From Nepenthes gracilis (Eukaryota > Streptophyta > Magnoliopsida > Caryophyllales > Nepenthaceae): DNA of 64,000 bases. The notes under the pieces were generated by a model, which saw only the letters and a program-made list of their open reading frames with translations, was not told the origin of the DNA and ran no database searches. Location: positions 2,798,900 to 2,862,899 of the forward strand of contig BSYO01000030.1 in NCBI GenBank assembly GCA_033239525.1, written 5' to 3'. Positions 1-10,522 of the stretch are shown here, piece after piece; position 1 is the stretch's first letter; the number at the start of each line of letters is the position of its first letter. The position numbers and the translations under genes are program-made.

Positions 1-313
1 TGAAATATGATGAGTAAATATTGACCGTTATATCAGAAAATATTTGGTGCAGCAGCCAATATATCACAATATAAAACTGATGATGGCACGTCGTTTTTTT
101 GGTTATGGTATCGAAAATATCATTATCAAAAGGCCAACACTAATACGCAGCGGACAATATTTCACAAACAGAATATATAGCAGTTATTCAGCTTATTCGC
201 TGCTACCTATCTCCCCATCAATCTTGCCTTTTTCATGCAATTTCTGTAAGGTAGTGTATTTGTTGAGCTCATAATTAGATTTAACCATACTTCACCATCT
301 TTTTGAATTGCAG

Positions 314-439
314 ATGACAAGCCTGTTGTTGTTGTCACGCATGGGGATTTGCTTTCGATCCAGGATCGAGCTCGTGTCCGTGTGTACTTGGGAGAGCTAC
401 TGGGTGTTTTGCCCACAAAACAAATATTTGACATTCCTG
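314..439 (+). CDS. Internal exon of a plant GTPase-like membrane-anchored protein (partial gene)
   Basis: This is the first visible coding exon of a gene that begins before the window. A TTTTTGAATTGCAG acceptor precedes it and a CTG/GTGGCA donor follows it. It starts in phase 1 and also ends in phase 1. The peptide contains VVVVTHGDLLS followed by about 30 residues ending FDIP. The THGD stretch resembles the T/NKxD base-recognition motif of P-loop GTPases; that assignment is an inference. Joining at FDI-P-DDCEPS to the next exon is seamless. I recognise this as a conserved plant protein but cannot name it. Confidence 0.75.
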
Positions 440-1018
440 GTGGCATCACTGCATAAGTTGACCTTTTATATTTCTGTCTGTATATGACATGTTGGTATCA
501 GTTATGATTGTATTGGTATCAACCGTATCTTATGATACAAGTCAATGTTGTGTGTATCGTAAGCAAAAGTTTTTTCACAAATCGGAAACTGTAAAAAATA
601 TCAGCCAATATATAAAAAAATATTGAGTGTATCGCTCAACTTGTTTTAAATATTGGTTGATATATTACGATTATGGAATAAAACATAAGTCGATATTTGA
701 TATATCATCCGATGAATATCAATATCAGCGCCATAGATCATTTCCAAATATTGCAGTAAAATCACGATATGTCATCGTATCAGCCATATATTAGCCAATA
801 TAATTGATATTTTCCTATCAAATTATAATTTGGTAAAATTTTTTGCTTATAATATATTCAATATTGATATGTATTATTCGATATGTCCTATAATATCTTT
901 TATATTCTCATCCATGATAGTGATATATCATCAATGTGATGACAGGCCAATATTTCAGTGCATTGTTGCCAGTGTTTACCTCGTGGGAACAACTAATGAG
1001 AAACTCCCATTGCTGCAG

Positions 1019-1155
1019 ATGACTGTGAGCCGTCTACTGATTTGGCCATTGTTGACATGATAAGATATTCCCTTGAGCATGCTGACAGAAATCATCTCCC
1101 ACGCAAGGGCTGGCTAGATGGAAGTCGTTTTCTTAAAATCTGGGGTAGACTTAAG
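1019..1155 (+). CDS. Second visible exon of the same GTPase-like gene
   Basis: The acceptor is CATTGCTGCAG and the donor is CTTAAG/GTTTGC. The exon has 137 bases: two finish the split codon and 45 whole codons follow, so it ends in phase 0. The peptide runs from DDCEPSTDLAIVDMIRYSL to FLKIWGRLK and is hydrophilic and charged. The introns on either side (440-1018 and 1156-2085) hold diverged copies of an AT-rich repeat built from TATATCG-like words. Confidence 0.78.
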
Positions 1156-1729
1156 GTTTGCTCTTTCTTTCTACACTTTGTATACCTTTTCTGCATTATA
1201 AATGGACCATGGATAAATTATCGGTATGGTTGTTGAATATATCAGAAAACACTTTTTTAAAATTATAAGCTGACGAAGCTATATTAGCCAATATGTTGAT
1301 TATATTGGCCGAATATATTGTAATATATTATCGATACCATAACATATAACGATATTGTCGTGTTATCAAGGTATTGGTATCATAAGTGTTTGATATCGAT
1401 ACATATTGGTTAATATTTATATCAGTGATTCGTACACATCTGAGCATATATATATAATGTTGGATAATTAAATAACATTTTCAAAAAATAAACGTTGGAG
1501 AAATGAATATGGTAAAATAAATTATGAGAGACCTCTTGAAAAATGTACTTCTGCACATTAATTTTAAGTTGCAAAATTTTATTTTACATCAAATTTCCTT
1601 ACATTAAAGTGAAAAAATACTTTTTTTTTTTTTAAACTTACTCTTCACCGATGTTGTTTCAAGTTTTATGAAGTTGGTAAATATAAGTTTAATATAGAAA
1701 ATAAAAAAGTTGGATGAATGGCAGGGGTA

Positions 1730-2025
1730 AAATGATGGGATTATATGAGACCATGGATGAAAATATCAGTATCAGTTATAGTCATGCTAGTATCGGATAT
1801 ATCAAATAATATATATTAATATCGGATATATTAGAAGAAAAAATTCTAAAAATCATAAGCTAATAGGGTTACATTAGTTGATATATCGATCGATATATCC
1901 ATTGTATCGGTTGATATATTATCACAATATTGAAAAATATTAATATCAGAGATCCTAGTGTTGACACATACGATCAATATATATCGTATCGGCTGATATT
2001 TCTATCAATGCATTAGACATTTACA
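1730..2025. repeat. AT-rich dispersed repeat, copy in the third intron
   Basis: The segment is rich in TATATCG and CGATATAT words. It has a similar order of blocks to 35465-35725 inside the GTP cyclohydrolase I intron: 'ATCAGTAT', 'GATATATCA', 'AGAAGAAAAAA', 'AAACTG/CATAAGC', then 'ATATCGATA'. Weaker copies lie at about 20-180, 480-830 and 1200-1430. I do not see clean terminal repeats or target duplications, so its class is unknown. Confidence 0.5.
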
Positions 2026-2085
2026 GATGCCTTGATTTCTAGTAGACAGTTTTTGAGCAACTTTGAATAAACTGCTCCTGTGCAG

Positions 2086-2295
2086 GCCCTTCGCTGGGTA
2101 TTCCTTGTATTACTTCTGGTAATACTCATTTCATCAACTACTGCTGGTCATCGTCATCACAGACACATCTGGCCACTGCGTCGAGAATTCTATATGGGGT
2201 GGCATGCTGATCGACCTCATGAAAATGGTGAAACTGTGTCAAAATCTACTATCGATTGGCCGTCGATGAGACACTTGTGGTTAGATATGGATTAA
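2086..2295 (+). CDS. Last exon of the GTPase-like gene, with C-terminal membrane segment
   Basis: The acceptor CTCCTGTGCAG leads into a phase-0 exon ending at the TAA at 2293-2295. It begins ALRW, then has a strongly hydrophobic run (WVFLVLLLVILIS) long enough for one membrane pass. A histidine-rich patch (GHRHHRHIW) and a polar tail ending WLDMD follow. This suggests a GTPase-like protein anchored near its C-terminus with a short tail on the far side. Cellular location is an inference. The 3' UTR probably runs to about 2550; no clear AATAAA was seen. Confidence 0.8.
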   Translation, partial: ALRWVFLVLLLVILISSTTAGHRHHRHIWPLRREFYMGWHADRPHENGETVSKSTIDWPSMRHLWLDMD

Positions 2296-4881
2296 GAGTG
2301 GTGCTTTCTTAATATGAACTGGATATCAGCTCAGAGCATCAGCTTTCTATCCATGTAACTTGTATATGATAAAAATTCTATATATCAGACTGACCTTTTT
2401 TATTTTCCCTCTACCATTTTGTATAAAAAAAGGGGTACGTGCATGTATAGTTTGTTCCCATACTCTTCTTTGTTCGATGATCAATGATGAAATTGACAGT
2501 AAAATATGTAATGTTAGATCTGAAAATCATTTTCTACATTAATATTTTTTTTAAATAATTATAATATTTTTTAGTGATTAAGGTGTGCAAAAAAAATTAG
2601 ATTATTATTCAAATTGATATATGATAGTTAATATTTATGGTTTTTTATAGTAATAATGTTCCTGATAGGGATATGTTTTTATGAGTTTGTGTTATTGTAA
2701 GGTAGAAGAAAAAATTGAGTCACTGACTGCTGCTTATTATAGTGATTTTCTTATAAGCTGTGTGGTTCGGAGCCATGCAGCCTGGGGCCACTGATGGTGG
2801 TAGTTGGTGGTCGATGATGAGATTCAGGGTTGTCGTCCGGAGACCTCAGTGTAGTCTAAGCATCAATGGCGGGCAATCGAGGAGGAGGGTTTTGGTTTGA
2901 ACTCCAATCTGAGGAGGGTTTTGGCATGAACCACAGTGTAGTCTAGCCACAATGTGGTTAGTAGCCATGAATGCCCCTTGGGCACTCTTAAGGTGGCCCC
3001 AATTTGACTAATGTATGCATGTACACTGCTATAGTGTCCTTAATTTGAAATTGGTGACACCTGTCATGTACCACTCATCAACTTTCTCCCGATCAATTCA
3101 ATACACGTGTGCTATTATGCATATTATCGGGTGATACATCAAATGGGTATGAGATTTATATAGAAGTACCTTACAATCTAGCAGCATGAACTTAGCAAAG
3201 TATGTGAGTGATAGAAGAAATCGGTGTAAGTGAAAACGGCAGACACTGGTTAAGATTATAATAATTATTAGAAAAGTATGTATATATTTTTAAAAAATTA
3301 GTTAAAATTATCTATTAAATTATAATTATTTATTTAAAAATAAATAGAATCTTTTTAAAAAAATAATTTGTTTTATCATTTTAACAAATGAAACTGCCCT
3401 CCTTTATCTCATCCATTTACAAAGTCTAAAAAAATTATATTTTTTAATTTAAATATCTATATCTATAATTTACTTTCTCTAAATGGGTGAAAGATTAATA
3501 ACTCTATCCATATATAGAAAGTTGACTGTAAAATATTATAAACCAGGATACATTGATCATTGCTAATGAATAACTTATGTTCAATTATATACACGTGGGT
3601 TAAATTTTGAGAATATAACAGCACTAATATGTCATGAGAATTTGAATTATCGTACAAATTAAAAAACTAACTACTTTATTTGAGTATATGAATGTAAACA
3701 GGTTCAATCTTTTTAATTATATATTAAAATCCTGCGCACTATAATAAAATAAACCAAACTAAAAGGAATCTGAATTCTATGAATCACAACAAAATAAGTT
3801 GGAGATAAGAGGAATACGTGATTTGCTGTCCGATATATCTTCTGACGTTTAAATTAACGATCTTTCTATTTGGATGTAAAATATATAATGAACATATACA
3901 ATAATTTAAAGAGGATTGGGATAAGTGTATATACAAAAGACAATACTCCTTTTTGTACATGCATCTGACTGGATGGTTTGTTTTATTTTCTTCTCTTCTC
4001 ATTCTTTGAAGGAGAGACTTATTTATAGTAATATGCGTCATTTGTTTGGTTAGTATTCGAAATTAATACTTGTGTATGATGCTGTTTCAAATTAATAGTG
4101 GGAGATATTATTTGTATGTATAACATCAATCTCAATTCAATGATAAAACTGCCTAATTATTAGCTATTAGATCGATTTAAATGCTTTATATATTCGGTCA
4201 TTAAATAACTCATTATAATCTTTTAATATCTGACTATTTAAATTATATCTTTTTATTCATGTATTTGAATACTAATGCTTGATTGGCATTTGATTTCTTC
4301 TGTTGGACCATTGGCATTTGGATCCCTTACTCAATCTAGCACCGGGTTGGTTCATCTTAGGCCGAACCAATCAAGCACTTACATTAGACGGTCTAAATAA
4401 TTATTTATAATTAAATATAGACACTCAAATATAAAAAAAAATTATTATAGACCGTTTTAATTTTTGTTGAAATATCTAAAATTTAGCCTTGGTGCTATAA
4501 ATAGTGGACAAATTAAATACATGCATGAAGGAAAATAAATTAAATTTGAATAATTAAATTTGAAGTAATATTATTTATACACTCAATTATATATCTAATT
4601 AAACCAAAATTATTATTTTTAATATAAAGAGATAGAATGATAAGAATGAAAATTAAAATAAAATTCAACTTAGATATATTTTTAACAATTTTGATATAAT
4701 TAACGGTTTCTTGGAATTAAAAGAATCAAAATAATATTAGGGATGCTCTTTAGTCAATTTTAAAATATTTTTTAATAATATAATATTTATTTAATATGTT
4801 TATACTAATAAACCTAAAAAAACACAAATTAGGATAAATCTTTTCATACTTTAATTTATTTTTGAAACAATTAAAAATATT
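2296..4881. other. AT-rich intergenic spacer with an old repeat
   Basis: No convincing coding sequence was found. A moderately GC-rich patch at 2760-3010 has no recognisable content. From about 3660 to 4340 the sequence aligns by eye with 29780-30540 (for example 'TTAGCTATTAGA' and 'GGAGAGACTT/GGCTT'). This suggests two copies of an unidentified mobile element or LTR. The rest is poly-A/T rich. Confidence 0.5.
3660..4340. repeat. Dispersed repeat copy 1 (pairs with 29780-30540)
   Basis: Blocks such as GGAGAGACTTATTTATAGTA, CTAATTATTAGCTATTAGA and the 'TAGGCCGAACCAAT' stretch recur in the same order at 29780-30540 with many substitutions. No coding capacity or boundaries are visible. The two copies may be remnants of one LTR family. 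Confidence 0.45.
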
Positions 4882-5010
4882 CATTATGATTGGTTCAATA
4901 ACCATGGGCCAATGGGTTAGGCCCCGCAGTAAGCCTACAATTTAATATAATTCTTTCAAAGTAAAAGTCTCACATTACTTTTGAAAAAATAATGTACCTG
5001 TAAATTTTAC

Positions 5011-5018
5011 TATAAAAG
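5011..5018 (+). promoter_or_regulatory. TATA box in TE1 5' LTR
   Basis: TATAAAAG lies about 125 bp into the LTR. The same word is at 10647-10654 in the 3' LTR. It is the likely U3 promoter core. Confidence 0.6.
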
Positions 5019-5109
5019 CAAGTATTATCAAGTATTGAAAGACAAGTTAGAGAAGCTCGAAGAATGGCATAACTATTGCTAGCCGATCTCCAATGAGAGC
5101 AAATTAGTG

Positions 5110-5670
5110 GCCAGAAAGCCCTCGACTCTCCTCTCATCTAGGAGGCCCCTTAGCTCTCCACCTATCTGGGGCCCTTCGGTCACCTCTAGTTTTGATGCTT
5201 TTAGTCCTCTCGTTTGGAGGCTGTTGGACTTCTGCCGCTAGGAAGCCCTCAGCCCTTCTCTCGTCTAGAGGCCATCAGCCTTCTATCAGTTAGGAAGCCC
5301 TCAGTCCTCCGCCTGCCAGGAGGCTCCCTCCTCCAGTCCGGAGGCTCTCGGCCCTTTGCGGCTAGGCGGCACTCAGCCCTCCTTTCGTCCGAAGGCCCTC
5401 GGCCCTCCGCCTGTCAGGAGGCCCTCAACCCTCCTCTAGTTCGGAGGCCCTCAGTCCTCCGCCTGCCAGGAGGCTCTCAATCCTCCTCCTGTCTGGAGGC
5501 CCTCAGTCCTCCATCAAAGAGGAGCGGGGCTCTCCTCCTTCCAGGAGGCACGGAGGCCATCGGCCCTCCGCCATCACGAGGCCCTTAGCCCTCCTCCCGT
5601 TCGAAGGCCATCAACCCTCCACCGTCCGGAAGCCCTTAGCCCTCCGCCAGCCATGAGGCCTTTAGCCCTT
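5110..5670. repeat. 27-bp minisatellite A in TE1 5' LTR
   Basis: Roughly 20 imperfect units built around GGAGGCCCTCAGCCCTCC. The matching array in the 3' LTR is at about 10790-11350. The array leaves long open frames on both strands, which are by-products of the repeat. Confidence 0.85.
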
Positions 5671-5799
5671 CGTTTTTGAGTCACGATCCCTTCATCCCGA
5701 AGTCAGGAGCTTGCTGTCCAAGAGTTAATCCTCTACTCAGGTAAATAGAATGTTTACTCACTAGTATAATTTAGTCCTTCTCTTCTAAGCCACCCTCTG

Positions 5800-6480
5800 T
5801 CAAGTGCACCTATGAGCCGCCCCTCTGCCGGGTGCACTCCAAATCTCCCTCCGCGAGTGCACCTATAAGCCGCCCCTCTGTCAAGCGCATTTATAAGCTG
5901 CCTCTCTACCGGGCATACTTCTAAGACACCCTCCATGGGCATACCTGTAAGCTGCCCTCCACGGGCGCACCTATAAGCCACCCCTCTATCAGGCGCACCT
6001 CCAAGCCGCTCCTCTACTGGGTGCACTTATAAGCCGCCCCTCTACCGGGTGCACCTCCAAGCCATCCTCCGCCGGAGTACCTGTAAGCCTCTCTCCACGG
6101 GCGCACTTACAAGCCGCCCTCTACTGGGTACACCACTAAGCCATCCCTTTACCGGGCGCACCTATAAGCCGCCCCTCTGCCGGACGCACCTCCAAGCCAT
6201 CCTCCATGGGCGCACCTATAAGCCGCCCCTCTGTCTGGCACACCTATAAGCTGCCCCTCTGTCGGGCGCACCTATAAACTGTCTCTCTGCTGGGCGCACC
6301 TCCAAGCCACCAACCGTAGGCACACCTATAGGCCGATCCTCTGTCGGGCGCACCTCCAAGCAACCCTCTGCGAGTGCACCTCCAAGTTGCCCTTCGTGGG
6401 TGCACCTATAAGCCGCCCTCCACAGGTGCACCTCTAAGCCGCTCTCCGCGGGCATACAGGTAAGCCGCCCCTTTGTTGGG
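5800..6480. repeat. 28-bp minisatellite B in TE1 5' LTR
   Basis: About 25 imperfect units of the form GGGCGCACCTATAAGCCGCC plus CCTCTGCC, alternating with CTCCAAGCCGCCCTCCG variants. It is GC-rich and unlike the AT-rich surroundings. Confidence 0.85.
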
Positions 6481-6788
6481 CCCATTCACGGAGCTTAAGC
6501 CTCCAAATACATCCCTCTAACACTCCCCTCATCGCTGTAGCTTTACATTCTTACCACGTTTACCTTTAAATATGCACTTCTCTGTTTATTGTAGAAGATT
6601 TCTAATTTGAGCGTCAGAGTATCAACGGGGGATAGCCCCCCGTTGTCTTCTAACCTCTTGTTTGTGGTTCGTGTTGTGTAGGTTCTTGGTTATCAGCGAC
6701 GAAGACCGGACCCGATCCAGATCGACCCGCAACGGAAGATTGGAAGGCTCCATAATCCGTATAATAATCGGGGACCCGAACGCAATAT

Positions 6789-6806
6789 TGGCGCTGTCTG
6801 TGAAAA
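6789..6806 (+). promoter_or_regulatory. TE1 primer-binding site
   Basis: TGGCGCTGTCTGTGAAAA directly follows the LTR. It is a variant of the TGGCGCCGTCTGTGGGAA site of TE4 and TE2. The first nine or ten bases match the 3' end of plant tRNA-Asp; I am not sure that is the true primer. Confidence 0.7.
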
Positions 6807-6808
6807 AC

Positions 6809-6955
6809 ATGACAAAAAGTTTAGCATCTCCCTCAACACTCAATCTCTTATGCAAAACAAACACGGATAATACCGGTGCTCCAGCAAGCACGTCAGTTGA
6901 AGATATCACCTCTCATGGCGACGGCCTCTCATCAGGTAGCCATGCCAATAGGTGA
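6809..6955 (+). pseudogene. TE1 possible gag start relic
   Basis: A 48-codon open frame starts with ATG 20 bp after the LTR end, where gag starts in relatives. The stretch NTGAPASTSVEDITSHGD recalls the start of the TE2 and TE5 gags (MVNTRAQT and following). No capsid or nucleocapsid part follows, so it is at best a stub. Confidence 0.35.
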
Positions 6956-7489
6956 TTGACGCCAAACGTACGAGTGCCCAGCGCTCAAGAGAGCACCCTC
7001 TACCTGACTGACTGCATCCGTCAGACAATGTAACACTTGGGGCTTCTTCGATCGGCTTTCAAGCGATCCGAGAAAGTCACATCCTCAGAGGATCAATCGG
7101 CCTGACGACCATAGGACCCAGGCGGCCCCCAGTACCTATCTCATCAGCCCAACGACCTCTGTATTCGAGAGTATCCAAGTGACAGGCTCCACTCCCGAAG
7201 AAGTGATCGATCCGGTTCCAATGAGCCAGGCCAAAGGAGCCAGACTGAGCAGCAAAGCTTCCCTCAAAACTTAAGCTTCGCTTCCGTCTTTCGCACTTCA
7301 ACTAAATAGAGTATCTTGGAACCCTACAAAACGCAAAAGCTTTTCGGCACTCTGTCTCTCATTTGGCTGGCCTGTAGTAGTTTTTCGGACTGAGGAGCTC
7401 TCCGATATTCCAATCAAACTGAGAAGCATTCCAGCATTCCAATCAGATTGAAGAGCGTTTCCGCTTTCCAGGTGGTCACCTTCGTTGCC

Positions 7490-8165
7490 AAATCTTATCT
7501 GGCCGGTCTGAGCTCTCATCATCAGATCTTCTCTGGTTTGACGGAATTCTCGCCGCCAGATCTTCTCTGGCCTGTCAGAGCTCCTCGTTGCTAGTCTCTC
7601 TGGTCTGCCGTGGCTCCTCACCGTTGGATCTTCTCCAGCCTGCCTGAGCTCCTCATCGTCGAATCTTCTCTAGCCTGCTGGAGCTCTTTCCACCCATCTC
7701 TTTGGCCTACCAGAGTCCTTGCTGCCAGATCTTCACTGACCTGCCGTAGCTCTTCACCGTCGAATCTTCTACGGCCCGCTGGAGCTTCTCATCGCCGGAT
7801 CTTCTCAGGCCTGCCGGAGCTCTCGCCGCAAGATTTCTCTAGCCTTCTGGAACTCATCGTCAGATTTTCTCTGGCCTGCCGAAGTTCCTTGCCACCAAAT
7901 CTTCTCCGGCCTACCGTAGCTCCTCACCACTGGATCTTCTCTGGCCTGCCGGAGCTCTTCGCCACCGAATCTTCTCCGACCTGTCGTAACTCTTCGTCAC
8001 TAGATCTTCTCTGGCTTGCTGTAACTCCTCACCGCTGGATCTTCTCCGGCCTCCCGGAGCTCTTCGCCGTCGAATATTCTCCGACCTGTTGTAGCTCTTC
8101 ATCACCAGATCTTCTCTGGCCTGTCCGAGCTCTTCACCGCCAGATCTTCTCTGGCTTGACCTTCA
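7490..8165. repeat. 35-bp minisatellite C in TE1 interior
   Basis: Nearly 19 units of about 35 bp built around GATCTTCTCTGGCCTGCCGG and AGCTCTTCGCC. The array keeps a reading frame open on the + strand only because of its repeat composition. I do not treat it as coding. Confidence 0.8.
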
Positions 8166-8579
8166 CCACGCAGCATTGCTCCGACTAGTAAGCCGATCTC
8201 GCTGCAACCTGTTGCACGGCAGCAGATCCTGTAAAAGTTATGGCAAAACATGTAATGGGGGCTCGATGTTCTCGACCCACCACCCATTGCACCACAAAAA
8301 ATATCATTCAACAAAGTACTAGTCCGGGTCACCTAAGGCAGCATCAGCTGACATTGGGACCCGAACCACTACCAACAAGCTACCAGGGCGATAACAACAC
8401 GCTACCCAACCAATTCATGATAAAGGACCAAATCCTACGGAGTATAGGGGCCATAGGCCAAGGCACCCGCCAAAGCACCCCGATGACCCTTTGAAGTGGT
8501 GCACGCTAGCCGTTCACTCGATACGGTGAACCGATTACAAAAGCACCACTCACACGCCGACGACGATTCCACGCTGAAT

Positions 8580-9060
8580 CCAGGTAAGTCTTTCATATTC
8601 CATATTGCTTACTTGAATCATATTTCCGTTAATAGGATAGAAATATTATCTACTCATACGAGTAATTACATAACACTACATAAAATCATGCAATCTAAAC
8701 TGCCCCTAAGTCGGGCGAGTTTTCACCCATTCGTAACTAAACCCTAATCATCCAGGCGGCCCATGAGCGGTGATAACTAAACCATGATCATCCTGACAGC
8801 CCATGAGCGGTCAAATTAAACCTTGATCATCCAAGGGGCCCATAAGTTGTCGGATTAAACCCTGATCATCCAGGTAACTCGTAAGTGGTCGAATTAAACT
8901 TCGGTCCCATCACCGAGCGGCTGATGTGTGGTCGAACTCAAAACCTTATAGGGCTTTTCAGCATGCGTGCGGCAACCTGCTCCCAAAGGAGAGAGCACCA
9001 TCAGTCAACGACGGTCGGTGGACTAGGACCAGACGCATGAAAGCTACGACGTCCTCAAGA
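8580..9060 (+). other. TE1 post-pol conserved block with intron-like segment
   Basis: It starts with CAG/GTAAGT at 8581-8589. A 115-bp AT-rich stretch follows, then ACTGCCCCTAAGTCGGG at 8699-8715, four or five units of a roughly 39-bp repeat (TGATCATCCAGGCGGCCCAT type, about 8730-8900), and a stretch with GAGAGCACC, TCAGTCAACGA and GGACTAGGACC. The same order occurs after pol in TE2 and TE5, although TE1 has no pol. The acceptor AG is AA here. Confidence 0.65.
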
Positions 9061-9704
9061 AGGGCCAAGCATTGACGGTACATGCGAGTGACGGCCTAGG
9101 CTAGCAAAAGCCCGGTAACGATAGCTTCCAAGCTTAGCGGGCAACCTCATCTTCTCAGCGCCACGACCTCCTTTTGGCAGGGGCGAGCACAACCAACCAG
9201 ATGTGTTCGTCGAAGGCCAGAAGGCTTAGATGACAATCGCGTCTCCTCAGGGCCACAACTTCCCTTTACGGGAATGATCAGGATCCAGTGCAAATTAACA
9301 CCAGCAGCCCTGACACTCCACTGAAAGCAAAGCGGCATCCTAGAAGAGGGAGTCACAGAGATCGAGATCCCAGACTTGGCTGTGGTCACGATATTGACCC
9401 ATTTGCTCAACCGAGAGTCAAAGGATCCCCAATTTCACCAATTGAGCTTCCTAGGGGCTCCTCACTCCTAGTCCCATTGGCTGACTCACCAACGGTAAGA
9501 GCCCTTCCAAGGAGCGCAAGGTGCATCCTATTGCTATTGCTACAACTTGAAAGATCAACTATCCCAGTTTCACCTCTCAACCTCTTGAAGCACGTCCTTA
9601 CAGTGAGGAGATCTGATCTCCAGCCTGAGATCTTCCCTCTACGCGCTCCTAGGTCTTGCCTAAGACTCGAAAGGCTCACAACAGATTCGGTCAATAAGGA
9701 TTTT

Positions 9705-10340
9705 CTGCTCTAAATTGCTCTCCAGATTCGAGCACTTCGCCGGTCAATGGATCTAGCAAATAAAGATTTTCGGCTCCGAACTGCTCTCCGGATTTGAGCA
9801 CTTTACCGGTCAACGGATCCAGCCAACAAAGATTTTCGGCTCTGAACTGCTCTTCGGATTCGAACACTTTGTTGGTCAATGAATCTGGCTAACAAAGAAT
9901 TTTGGCTCCGAACTGCTCTCCAAATTTGAGCACTTCACCGGTCAACGGATCCGATCAACAAAGATTTTTGGCTCAAAATTGCTCTCTGAATTTGAGCACT
10001 TCGCCGGTCAACTTTTTAGATAAACAAAGATTTTCGGCTCAAAACTGCTCTCCGGATTCGAGCACTTCGCCGGTCAACTTTTTTGGTCAACAAAGATTTT
10101 CAGCTTTGAACTACTCTTCGAATTCGAACACTTTGCCGGTCAACGGATCCGGTCAACAAAGATTTTTGACTCCGAATAGCTCTCCAAATTTGAGCACTTT
10201 GCCAGTCAACAATGCTTTTCGACTCTAAACTACTCTTCAAATTCGAGCACTCTGCCGGCCAACGAAGCTTTTCAGCTCTAAATTGCTCTCCGGATTCGAG
10301 CACTTTGCTGTTCAACAAAACCGGACAACCATATTTTCGG
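9705..10340. repeat. 65-bp minisatellite D in TE1 interior
   Basis: About ten imperfect units of 63-66 bp, each with CAACAAAGATTTTCGGCTC, CTCTCCGGATTCGAGCACTT and GCCGGTCAACGGATC. It lies just upstream of the polypurine tract. Confidence 0.85.
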
Positions 10341-10507
10341 CTCTGTTCTATTCTCCAGATCGAGTGATTCGGTCTACCAAACTAGTCAACCATCGACCTG
10401 GTTCCCTCCACTCTCCAGATTTAAACTTAATGATTCCAGGTTAAGGGGACAATATGACCAATCTCATCCCATCATGAACATGCCGAAGGTTGAAAATTTG
10501 ATCCACC

Positions 10508-10522
10508 GGCATGGGGGGTTAG
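10508..10522 (+). promoter_or_regulatory. TE1 polypurine tract
   Basis: CGGCATGGGGGGTTAG abuts the 3' LTR. TE2 (26064-26077) and TE4 (45084-45095) have almost the same GGCATGGGGG sequence at this position. Confidence 0.75.

Larger units (their letters stand above)
4887..6787 (+). repeat. TE1 5' LTR
   Basis: It begins TGATTGGTTCAATAACC and ends CGCAATA next to the primer-binding site; the last bases were probably ACA. Contents in order: a 130-bp unique U3 part, a TATA box at 5011, a GC-rich 27-bp minisatellite (about 5110-5670), a roughly 28-bp minisatellite (about 5800-6480), then a unique end with a GC hairpin at 6623-6645. Confidence 0.88.

Noticed and set aside
5214..6485. Several open frames of 65-125 codons on both strands in the TE1 LTR
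   Set aside because: They arise from minisatellite units whose length keeps frames open. Their peptides simply repeat and no start or domain is credible. The same applies to 10773-12637.
7610..8188. A 192-codon frame with a repeated SGLPEL-type peptide
   Set aside because: It is the 35-bp minisatellite translated. Frame and peptide drift along the array and no homologous protein came to mind.
9705..10340. Regular repeats that at first look like a CRISPR array
   Set aside because: The units are directly joined, spacers are not unique, and this is a plant genome inside an LTR element.
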